Part shown: piece after piece, positions 1 through 8,817 of the stretch | Layout: each line of letters starts with the position of its first letter | Numbering within the stretch: the stretch's first letter is position 1 | Assembly: GCA_015680685.1 (NCBI GenBank) | Contig: MNCI01022262.1 | Span: 56,829 to 120,828, forward strand | Reading direction: 5' to 3' | Origin: Gnetum montanum | Taxonomy: Eukaryota > Streptophyta > Gnetopsida > Gnetales > Gnetaceae | Length of the DNA: 64,000 nucleotides | Program-made: the position numbers and the translations under genes | The notes under the pieces: generated by a model | Database searches by the model: none | Seen by the model: only the letters and a program-made list of their open reading frames with translations | What the model was told of the DNA's origin: nothing

Positions 1-285
1 TACTTACGGTTAAGAATTTAACTCTTGTTTCCAAAGGACATTCCCCGAGCCTACGGACTCTTTGAATGTGGGATTGTCAGGGCATTAAGGGCATGAGCCT
101 GCTTTGGGGAGGACCCACTGACATTCCTATTTGGAACATTAGTTAACTTCTTTTCCTTAACGTTTTGCAATTAATTAACATTTTTGTTCATTTCCATCAT
201 GACATCCTTTTTATCGATGCCATAGTTGTCCCTTTTTACCTATCATTCCTATTCCTTTTCTCTCTCCATTCTAACGCTACCGGAG

Positions 286-517
286 GTTCGCGATTAGTCA
301 TGGGGGTACGGGGCCTGATTTTTCGATTTTTATCCTAAGCCCCGGATTTTTTCGTTTTTCTTCCTAACCCCTATACCTTCGGTAGTCATCATCTATATTT
401 TCCCAGATCCATATCAGCCATACCACACCTTAGCCAGTGAACCTAAACCGAAGCAAGGTATGCTTTACTTAATGATTCAATTACCCTTGCTAATATATGA
501 TGGTGTTGTGTGTGCAG
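286..517 (+). other. Candidate 5'-UTR intron before the short 3' ORF of El-1
   Basis: A possible donor (GGAG|GTTCGC) and a good acceptor (TGTGTGCAG) placed directly before ATG. The same arrangement, acceptor abutting the ATG, occurs in El-A (8507-8817), El-B (16601-16902) and El-F (acceptor at 62972). The intron is inferred from this conservation; no transcript evidence is available. Confidence 0.45.
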
Positions 518-724
518 ATGGCAATCATACAACAACGGAATGGATCTGGAGCAGACACTTGGAATGGAGCAGCGCTGAAGCAGCATGCAAGGAGTGGAAT
601 TGATAATGCGCTTACAGATGGACAACGAAAGGCGCAATCTAGGCGTTGGCAGCAACAAGACTCTTCTTCTTTCTTCTCTTCTATTCTCTCTCCTCTTTTC
701 TCTCAGCTGCCAACTGTGGCCTGA
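518..724 (+). CDS. Shrunken 3' ORF of El-1 (68 aa)
   Basis: The ATG at 518 follows a splice-acceptor-like TGTGTGCAG, exactly where the long 3' ORF starts in El-A, El-B and El-F. Here the frame stops after 68 codons. The peptide begins MAIIQQRN, is rich in Gln, Arg and Ser, and lacks both the transposon-protein-like domain and the coiled coil of the full-length versions. After the stop, the usual 3' sequence with AATAAAG at about 786 leads to the purine tract and LTR. It is most likely an internally deleted copy of the 3' ORF and may not be functional. I recognise no domain. Confidence 0.4.
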   Translation: MAIIQQRNGSGADTWNGAALKQHARSGIDNALTDGQRKAQSRRWQQQDSSSFFSSILSPLFSQLPTVA

Positions 725-890
725 TGTCATTGTAATAAGGTGTTCACCCATGTTGTCATGAACACCAGTTTTTGTCAAGTCTTGTAATAAAGACCGTTCA
801 CATGTCATCCCATTAGTTCCATTTTCCCTAATAATCCCATACCTACCTGATATTATTGTAAGGAACTCGAGGACGAGTTTTCATTCAGTC

Positions 891-899
891 ATGGGGGTA
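891..899 (+). other. Polypurine tract of El-1
   Basis: ATGGGGGTA lies immediately before the LTR start TGATGAG. The same tract stands before the LTRs of El-A (11904-11913), El-B (13519-13530, minus) and El-F (59994-60004, minus). In LTR retrotransposons this tract primes plus-strand DNA synthesis. Confidence 0.7.
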
Positions 900-1952
900 T
901 GATGAGACGCGGTTTTCACTAGGCCGCGATATCGCGGACGCGATATCGCGTCTTCTCCTGCGATATCGCGTACGCGATATCGCGTCCCGCCGCCATATCT
1001 ATAAATAAGAGGCGGCACTCCCTTCATTTCCCAATCCTGGCTAGTGTAGCGAAGCTCTGGCAGATTGATCACTCCAGAGTTAGAATTTTTCCCCATGTGC
1101 CCGCAGTAGGAGTCCTAGAGTGAACGGCTCTTTATTCGAGCAGCTTGTAACCTGAACCCAAGTTGTGTACGGCAATAAAGACGAACTTGTTTGGATAAAC
1201 CTTGCAGCACGTGGTTTCATTTATTGCTTTATTTCCTGCTTTCCTAGTGCGTTCAAGTACGACTTGATTACGAGCGTCTACGGACGTGTACGGCTAGTCA
1301 AGGAATCGGCTGCTTGACGCAATGCATGAGTACGACTCAATTACGAGCATTGGATGCTTGGTAACCCAGTAGCGTATTCCAGGATTCTGCGCTTGGTAAC
1401 TCCCGGGTCTGATGTGTACGGCTAGTTGAGGAATCGGCTGCTCATTGCTAGGCTAGATCGTGTGATAAGTACGACTTAGTTACGAGCACCCACGGGTGTG
1501 TACGGCTGGCTAAGGAATCGGCTGCTTATCACACGTAGGCTAAATAGGTGCCTCAGTACGACCACTTCGAGCACTTGCGTTACGTGTGGCGATCCCAGTA
1601 ACGATTAGCGTTTGGTAAGCTGCAGTTGCATAGTTCAGGGTGTGTCCGGTAAGTGGGAACGGATGCTGACGCTAGTTAATTTAGACTTAGATCTTAGTTA
1701 GAGTTAGTTTAGTTTTCTCAACCCTTTCTCCTGGTAGCATAGAAGATAAGCCGAAAATACCAAAAAAATCACATACCTCAGACTTGCTTAACCATACACC
1801 GTGACACTTACAAGCAAGCCTGGGAAGACAACGAACGATTAACCCCAAGTGTTTCTTGTGGCGTTAAGGCATTTAGTCTACGGAGTTCCACCGGATCGCG
1901 CGTGTACGCTCGTTTCGTATGGTTGAGTGTAGGGGTACCTTGCCACTCATCA
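900..1952 (+). repeat. LTR of El-1 (Athila-like family, GATATC-palindrome subfamily)
   Basis: It starts TGATGAG next to the purine tract and ends CTCATCA, giving 7-bp inverted ends (about 1053 bp). U3 holds four perfect GATATC-centred palindromes (924-985), then a TATAAATA box at 1000-1007. The later part aligns with the 3' LTR of El-A (for example AGTAGGAGTC near 1106 and 12188) but with only moderate similarity, so this LTR is not the partner of El-A's 3' LTR. The closest relative in the window is the El-F LTR (59201-59993, minus), which has the same palindrome type. Downstream lies El-A gag sequence, so the junction at about 1953-2047 is either a recombinant or a nested boundary. Confidence 0.75.
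924..1007 (+). promoter_or_regulatory. LTR promoter: four GATATC palindromes plus TATA box
   Basis: Palindromes CCGCGATATCGCGG (924-937), ACGCGATATCGCGT (938-951 and 972-985) and GCGATATCGC (960-969) stand just upstream of TATAAATA (1000-1007). This is the expected place for the U3 promoter, with transcription probably starting near 1030. The palindromes look like repeated binding sites for a dimeric factor, but the factor is unknown. Confidence 0.65.
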
Positions 1953-2080
1953 ATAGAGTAGGTTGCAAAAGAAGAAGGTGAGTTGTTAAAAAGAAAAAGT
2001 GCAAAATAGTATAATAGTGATCCTTCCATAAAAAAAGGGAGCTTCAATTCTATGATGAGGACCAGTCACCACTCGACAAG

Positions 2081-2470
2081 GTGGTGAATAGAAAAATCTT
2101 GTCCATCCAAAAATCTATTTCTAATATTTCAGGGAAGGTTGATAGACAATGGGACTCTTTGGATGAAAAATTTAAAACCACTATAAATATTACTAAGGAA
2201 TCCAAGGAATGGAATAGTGATTGTGACTACAAGAGATGGAAAGAAGTTAAATGTTCCTACCAGAGAGGTAAGGGTAAAGCTACTATAGTAGAAGAAGTTT
2301 TGAAGACAAACTTCAATGATAATGTTGGGTGTGACATTTGTCAATATGACTATCCTAAGGATGTTGCCTTGTGGTGTCACACTTACAAGAGTCTGGGATG
2401 TACGTGCTGAATTCTCGATTAGAAATGAGGTAAGCATCCAGCTGATTACCTTATCCTCAAGGTAATCCAA
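2081..2470 (+). pseudogene. gag remnant of El-A
   Basis: An open stretch of about 110 codons lies at the start of El-A and is lysine-rich. It ends with a Cys/His segment (CDICQYDYPKD, then a further CH) that could be a degenerate zinc knuckle. Related sequence is found at the same relative place in El-C (44200-44470) and El-D (53880-54000), which supports a family-specific gag region rather than a chance ORF. The normal retrotransposon gag domain is not recognisable. A low-complexity stretch with CCACCA and AATAA runs follows to about 3100. Confidence 0.45.
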
Positions 2471-3159
2471 GATAATTCCACCAATAATAATAAGCTTACT
2501 ATCTAAGTGAAGCTCCACCACAGCCTTATGAGAAATAACAATAGTGGTGGAAGCCACAGTCATGGGGAATGCCACCACCAAGATAGCAGTAACCTTATAG
2601 GCAACTAGATCCATATGGGTACTATGTTTAACAACCTATTTCTCCATGAAGTTCTGCAAGCAACACCTCATTCCAACATCACTATAATCCTCCAGAGTAT
2701 CATTGAACTTATTTACCATCTACTCAAGGGAATCATCCATATCTATATCATCCTTTGCATTTATCTACACACATTCCTTCACTCTCAACCTAGTTACCTT
2801 CTATTCTATCAATGCAGGGTGAAATTCCCCCACATCTGCAGTAACAAAATGCTACAAGGGCTATACATTTACAAATGGCCTTCCAGCTAAGTGGCTCAAA
2901 TAATCAATCTAGGAAACAACCATTTTTTCTATCCAACAATCCTCCCAAACCCTCACAACCTAATATGACTGGTCATCCTATATCTTCAACACCTTCACCT
3001 GCTACATTAAACACATTCGAGAGCCCTTCAAACTAAACTCCACCTCAAATTTGCACTATGATGTTAACTCATGTTGTCTTCAATTTGATCAAGGCTAGCA
3101 ACCTTTCCACAAAAATATCTAACTCAAGAAGTCCTCTTATTTACTTATAGATCACTGGA

Positions 3160-3528
3160 CATGAGCCATGCAAGAATTTTCTTGATTCTAGTTCTAATGT
3201 CAATCTCATCTCCCATGACATGTACAAGGCCTGGAACCTAACACCTCTCAAGAAGATAAACATTCATTTGGAATTGGCAGACCAGTCAATTATTGTCCCT
3301 TTGGGATTAGTGGATGACATTTTGATTATAGTTTATGGATGGTCCTATCCTACTAATTTTCTGGTGATCAAGGTAGAAAATTGCAAAGGTAACTTTCCCA
3401 TCCTTATGGGATGTGCATGGTTAAGCACAATTGATGCACGAATGGGCATCCGAGACCACTCCTTGAAAATCTCCAAGGAGAATGAATTTGGACAACTAGA
3501 GAAGAAATCTGTTCTCTACATCGCATAA
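3160..3528 (+). pseudogene. Retropepsin-like protease domain of El-A
   Basis: The sequence reads LDSSSNVNLISHDMY followed by SIIVPLGLVDDILI and FPILMGCAWLSTIDA. This is the aspartic protease pattern of plant gypsy elements: catalytic D-S/T-G, then a conserved ILGR-type flap segment (here ILMG). The catalytic triplet is DSS instead of DSG or DTG, so the enzyme is probably dead. The same domain is readable in El-B (minus, about 21690-22060), El-C (45240-45600) and El-D (54560-54950). It would have cleaved the Gag-Pol polyprotein. Confidence 0.7.
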
Positions 3529-4149
3529 AGCCATAATGGGTGCAATTAAATGTAGATAACATGGTCCATTAAAAGTACATTCCTTAAAGCATGCAAGTAG
3601 TTTGCACATGAAATTGATAACCGAAGGTGTTTGTATGCAACAACCACAAAATATGAGGATACCTAGTGGTTGATAGATGACTCTAACAATAGCACACTAT
3701 GCATGGAACCCTCTAAGAGCTTGACATGTGCTTATGTCGAGGGCATGGATGAACTTGAGCAAGTTCATCACTAACTCTCTGATGATGAAAATGATGATAC
3801 TTGTTGGGAAGATTTGGTAATCCCTAATCACTTCAATCTAGAGTCCCTAGAGTTAAAAACTCTACCAACTGGCATAAAGTATGCATTTTTAAAAAATTGT
3901 AAGTTGGTTATAATCAATACAAATCTTACTCCCAAACAAATCTTAAAAGACAAGTTGTTGAGGGTGGTCAATAAATGGCCAATAGCTTTTATTTGGACAT
4001 ATCCTGAACTAATTGGAATTGATTCATTGATATGCCAACATCATATCCCACATAGACCTGACCATGAAGCCAAGAAGGTAGCCATAGAGGCAACTAAACC
4101 CCAAGTTGAAGTAGATCATCAAAGAGGAAATAGAACAACTCCTCAAGAT

Positions 4150-4860
4150 GGAGTTTATCTATCCCATCGTGGATAGTGAGTGGGTTAGCCCACTCATAAT
4201 TGTACCAAATAAAGGTGGCAAGTGGTGAGTTTGCATTGACTTTATACAATTAAATATGAAAACATTTAAAGATCATTTTCCATTACCATTTGTGGACCAA
4301 GTGTTGGACACCATATCTAGGCATTGTTATTATAGCTTCTTGGATGGTTATAGTGGCTATAACCAAATCTAGATTGTGCTAGAAGATTAGTCCAAAAAAA
4401 ACATTCACGAGTCCCTAGAAGACTTTTACATATTGCAAGATGCCATTTGGTCTATGTAATTCCCTTGCAACATTTCAAAGCTTGGTCCTTAGTATTTTTC
4501 AACAACAGATTGGTTCCAGGGTAGAAGTCTTTATGGATGACTTCTCTACCTATGGGACTACATTTGAGCAAGCCCTAGATCACCTTGAGTAAGTACTAAA
4601 AAGATGTGTTAAAATAAACCTTAATCTTAATTGGTAGAAAAGCCATTTAATGATCCAAGAAGGCATAGTACTGGGTCAAAAAATTACTTAGGTAGGGATT
4701 GAGGTAGACTAAGAAAAGATAAGGGTCATCCAAAGAATCACATGCCAACTAGAGATAGTCAAAGATGTTTGATCACTTCTTGGACATAGTTTCTACTACT
4801 AGCAATTCATAGAGAATTTCTATAATATCTCAAAGCCATTGTTCAAGCTTACAAAGAAAA
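4150..4860 (+). pseudogene. Reverse transcriptase domain of El-A
   Basis: Recognisable in order: EWVSPLIIVP, the aromatic/acidic box CIDF, HFPLPFVDQVLD, SFLDGYSGYNQI, MPFGLCNSLATFQ and VFMDDFSTYG. FMDD replaces YVDD at the active site, which is typical of Athila-group gypsy elements; both aspartates are kept. At least six in-frame stops (TAG, TGA, TAA) interrupt it between 4228 and 4690, so it is a pseudogene. It would have copied element RNA into DNA. Confidence 0.8.
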
Positions 4861-4879
4861 ATGCTTTGTTCATCTAGAC

Positions 4880-5340
4880 CAAGGAGTATGAACATGCACT
4901 CCAATAACTATAGGAAAAACTTGTAGAAACTCCAATTCTATGGGCACTAGATTGGTCCAGGCCATTTCATATAATGATAGATTCATCTAATTATGCCTTG
5001 GAATCCATACTTATTCAATTGGATGATAAGAAATGTCCATATTACATCCAGTGTGCAAGCTAAAGCATTGTGGGTGCACAACTGAATTACACCACCATTG
5101 AAGAAGAACTAATGGTAGTGGTGTATGCTCTTAAAATGTTTACGCACTATGTGCTTGGCTACAAAGTGTTTGTGCACATAGATCATAGTGCCATTTGCTT
5201 CCTAATGAATACGCCAACGGTGAGCCCCCATATCATATGGTGGCTCATGATCTTGTAGGAATTCAATCTCACAATGGTAGATTGAAAAGGAACTGAGAAC
5301 ATGATCATTGACCATCTCTCTTGGTTAAGATGGGATAATA
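4880..5340 (+). pseudogene. RNase H domain of El-A
   Basis: The longest open piece (5070-5258) reads GAQLNYTTIEEELMVVVYAL, then YVLGYKVFVHIDHSAICFLM. This is the gypsy RNase H motif set (YTTxExELLAVV..., FxxxTDHxAL), with H replacing T before DH. The domain follows RT directly. The same segment of El-B (minus, 19972-20160) is about 80 percent identical by eye. Stops at both sides show it is decayed. Confidence 0.75.
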
Positions 5341-5479
5341 AAGAGGAGGAAAGCCCACTCTTTGATCAATTTCTAGATGAACTACTCTTTATAGGAGCAA
5401 TAAATGAAAAAAAATGCCCATAGAGCGAAATGGTAGGATGACATTCTCACTTACCTTCTCACTTAGAAGATGTCACAAG

Positions 5480-6470
5480 ATCTAGACTTTAGAAAGAAAT
5501 AACAGTTTCTTCATTAGGCTAAGTACATCATGGAGATCAATAGACATTTTTACAAGGTGTGCACTAATAGCCTAGTTCATTGGCATGTCCTTGATGTAGA
5601 TCAATTACATGTTCTCCAAGATGTAAAATGGTCCTTGTGGAGGCCACTATGCTAGGAGACACATGGCCATAAAAATCTTGATGGTAAGATAGTATTAACC
5701 TACAATCTTCAAGGACGTCCACCAATTTGTACAATCCTGTGAAGTCTATCAATGAGATGATGGGATGAACACATGAATGGAGGATCCTCAATAGTGGATT
5801 CAACCACTAGATTCCTTTAACATAGTGGGAATTGACCTCATGGGTTCCATCACACCCATGTCCAATAGGAAGGCATATATAATCGTTGTCATTGACTACT
5901 GCATTGAGTGGTAGAAGCGGTAGCCATCACTGCCTATACATCATCCACTACTACTCGATTTGTATAAAAAAATTCTATAAATAGGTTTGGGGTTTTACAT
6001 GCATTGATTTCTCACAATGAAAGTCATTTTATAGATGCTACTTTTCACAAACTCATGCAATTCTTAGGGGTTGAACATAAATTAATAACACTTTATTACA
6101 TCCAAGTCAAAGGTTAAGTAGAAGTTACCAATAGGGATATTACAAAGATCTTGACATGGACTATAAGCAAATATAGGCAAGACTAGATCACAAAACTTAA
6201 CAATTCCCTTTGGGCCTACCACTCAACATGGAAACTCCCTATTGGCTACTCTCCCTATGAGTTGGTGTATAAAAATAATCCAATGCTCCCAATTCAATCT
6301 AAGCTTCATACACTCTCAATAGCCTATGACCTAGATCTTGACCTAAGTCTAGCACAAAAAGAAAGATTGATAAACCTAAATGTGCTAGATGAAAATCAAT
6401 TAGTAGCCCTATCCTTGAATAAAGTGCACAAGGCATTTAACAAATAATTACATGACCTATGAATATGGAA
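5480..6470 (+). pseudogene. Integrase of El-A
   Basis: Readable parts: GIDLMGSITP and VVIDYCIEW with the first catalytic Asp, FGVLHALISHNESHF where the second Asp has become His, VEHKLITLYYIQVKG(stop)VEVTNRDI with the catalytic Glu, then LWAYHSTWKLPIGYSPYELVY. The C-terminal LDLDLSLAQKERLINLNVLDE segment is characteristic of Athila-type integrases. Several stops are present, and the second Asp of the DDE triad is lost. The start is set by Cys-rich sequence near 5720-5760. Confidence 0.75.
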
Positions 6471-6479
6471 TGTAAAATT

Positions 6480-8329
6480 TCAACTAGGAGATAAGGTTCT
6501 CTATTGGAACCCCACACACATATCCTAGAAACAAAGTTCTAAACATTGTGAGAGGGACCTTATATAATTAACAAAACCTTTCCTTTTAGGGCCATGATCA
6601 CATACAAACTTGAGATCCTAGACAAAAAGTAGTTGATCATCATCCAATAAATAAATCCTTTCCATGAGCCAAACTAAGTTAGTGCAACAAATACCTCAAT
6701 GGATGGACAATCACACTCAATATTTTATATCTCCTCCTTCCAATTCAATCTTGAGGGAGATGGCCATTCGTGCTAATCATATATGTGGCTCCTCAATTTT
6801 TGTATTTTTATTTTTATACATTTTTATCTTTGAAATTTGTTTATTTTACACCTTTTTGATTTTAAAAATTCTTCCAATTTTACACCATTGTTAGTACATT
6901 TGAATATTTCTTGAATATTTTACACTTTCTTATATATTTTACTTTACTTGAGTGTGATTTTCAAGTTTTTGCTAATAAATGTGTTTTGTGCCAATAGGAC
7001 ATAGTTGTGTTTTAGCTACTAATAATGGTGGTTTATGCTTTATGTTTTTTTTGCTAATGTCTGGTTTCTATTTTTGAATTTCTATATCAATGGCTAAGTC
7101 ATGGTTTCTTTTTCATGCAACAGGTAGTGAGTCCACAACATCTGCTTGTTCACAAAATCTATGGTTTTTCTTGTGTTGGAAATTTGAGGTTGCTTTTATT
7201 AAATAAACTTTTAAGAAATTTATGACCTTGGTAGCTTTTGGAATTGGGAAGGATTCAAAGATTTGCATAGGGTGTTACTTCAAGGGGACTCAATACTCTT
7301 TGTACTCTTCTACTTGATTGGGTGCTTAAGTATTTTCATAGACTTCTTACCATTCCATGTTGACCAATAATAGGAAGTCGAATAAAGTCTTTGTAAAGTG
7401 TGGCTCCCATCCAAAAATCAAATATATATATATAAGAAAAAAAACATGATGGAAATTCAAAGCACATCCCTTAGATAAATAAATAGGCTATAGGCACTAG
7501 TTATGGGACTAGAAAAACATGTTACCCATGCCTGAAGGTCTTCTCTAACTAAGGCCTTCTCTAACTTCCTAATTCTCTTTTGTTCTCTTTATAGAATGGT
7601 GCTTGTTTTTTAGGAGCACTCTTATTTCTCAAGGGTGTGGATTGGTCTTGGAGTGGTGATGCAGAGTCACTAAAAGGGGTTGTTTTTGGTTTGAACTAAG
7701 GATGGATTTTCTCAGGTCATTTTAAACACAAATCCATAAGGGACTTCTTATTACCTTAGTTTGAAAATTCACTTCACCTTCTCCATCATCCATATCTACT
7801 ATCCATGACTCACCTCACTATCGAAGTCCATGTTCTTAATTCGATGTCTTAGTCTAACATGCTTGAATTCTTAGGTAGAATCTTCCAGGTTTTGGTCCTT
7901 AACTTCTAATGACCATTAATCACCTATGGGGCCCATGGACTCCTTAGGTTGAGGTTATGCAAGGGAAAACAAGCCATGTGCCTATTATGGGTAGCACCCA
8001 CTTGTCTATCCCCTAGTTAAGTTCATTAAGAACCTTATCCTTAGACATTCTTGTAATCAAAGTATTCCATACGCCCATCTTCTACATCAAACCATGTGTT
8101 ACTTTACATATTTTATTCAATAAACACATTCTTTGTTAAATTTTTTTAATTTTTGAGCTTTCAAATACCCTTTTCAATGATTTCCTCATATTATTGACTT
8201 TTCTAGGACTCCATGTTTCCCAAATTTATTTAAAAATTCCTTGTATTTTTTAAGATATTCAAAATTTTAAGATTTTCCTATAGGCTTTGTATACAGATCC
8301 CTATCGATGGAGTAGACCCATATACGAGG
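6480..8329 (+). other. El-A spacer between integrase and internal promoter, non-coding
   Basis: An AT-rich stretch of about 1.85 kb without a supported ORF. It includes T-rich tracts (6780-7080), a short TA run near 7420-7440 and a family-wide conserved block at 7958-8005. Parts match the same interval of El-B (about 17120-18780, minus) and El-C (about 48700-50430), such as a segment with ACTAGAAAAACATG...CATGCCTGAAGG near 7508-7540. Confidence 0.6.
7958..8005 (+). repeat. Family-wide conserved block (El-A copy)
   Basis: GCCATGTGCCTATTATGGG followed by TAGCACCCACTTG corresponds to a block in El-1 (78-122), El-B (minus, 17374-17423), El-C (50041-50084) and El-F (minus, 63839-63886). The better-preserved copies read GCATTAAGGG, then GCCTRCTTTGGGGAGGA, then YCCACT. 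It stands about 280-380 bp upstream of the internal promoter in each element. Confidence 0.6.
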
Positions 8330-8376
8330 CCCCATATATGGGGCCCCATCGACGTAGCGGAAAAATACTATATATA
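8330..8376 (+). promoter_or_regulatory. Internal promoter for the 3' ORF of El-A
   Basis: CCCCATATATGGGG (8330-8343) overlaps ATGGGGCCCCAT (8338-8349), followed by TATATATA at 8369-8376. The 12-mer ATGGGGCCCCAT is identical to the palindrome in the U3 of El-A's own 3' LTR (11981-11992). A spliced 5' leader (donor 8507) and the 3' ORF follow. The arrangement is repeated in El-B, El-C and El-F. That it is a promoter is inferred from the palindrome-plus-TATA layout and the following leader and ORF. Confidence 0.6.
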
Positions 8377-8506
8377 TGTGCAACACCACTTTGAAACTTT
8401 TACATTTTCTCACAAACACCAAGGGAGTTTTAAAAAATTTTCGAGACCATAACTTCCTAATCATTTATCCAAATCACTTTATTCTTTGACGCTACAGCTA
8501 CTAGAG

Positions 8507-8817
8507 GTAAGCTCTTAGTTATGGTGGCAAAAAATGTGCCAATTTTAATCAAAAATATTTTGCCATTTCCTAGCTCCCACAAAGGTTTAACTAAAAAAAT
8601 CAACTATTAAACACTAAATTACAAGAGTTAAACCTTTCCAACAAGCTCTAGTGATATTTACAATAAAAAATTAATAAATAATGAATATGCTAATACTAAA
8701 ATAATCAATCTACCATGGTCCAACCTTAGCCAAAGTGTAAATGACTAATGAGAGAAGGTATTCAAAAATTTAAAGTTACACATTATCCACTAATCCATGG
8801 ATGTGTTGTAATTGTAG
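8507..8817 (+). other. 5'-UTR intron of the El-A 3' ORF
   Basis: The donor CTAGAG|GTAAGCTC and the acceptor GTTGTAATTGTAG directly before ATG give 311 bp. The sequence on the exon side of the donor (TTCTTTGAC, then CTA..AGAG) is shared with El-B, where the intron is 302 bp. Conservation of both sites between diverged copies supports a real intron. Confidence 0.6.

Larger units (their letters stand above)
1..899 (+). mobile_element. El-1: 3' internal end of an Athila-like Ty3/gypsy element
   Basis: This stretch precedes an LTR that starts at 900 and matches the equivalent interval of the other family-1 copies: a conserved block at 78-122, a possible intron, a short ORF at the place of the 3' ORF, and the tail GAGGACGAGTTTTCATTCAGTC with a purine tract next to the LTR. 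No gag or pol sequence is visible, because the window starts inside the element. Unlike A, B, C and F it shows no palindromes or TATA box before the ORF. The copy is more GC-rich than its neighbours and so probably younger. Confidence 0.75.

Noticed and set aside
924-985. CRISPR-like or restriction-related palindrome array
   Set aside because: Only four short palindromes without spacers of constant size, in a plant LTR upstream of a TATA box; promoter motif is the better explanation.
2129-2614. 161-codon minus-strand frame
   Set aside because: It overlaps the gag remnant of El-A on the opposite strand, shows no domain, and is hydrophobic and repetitive; a shadow frame.
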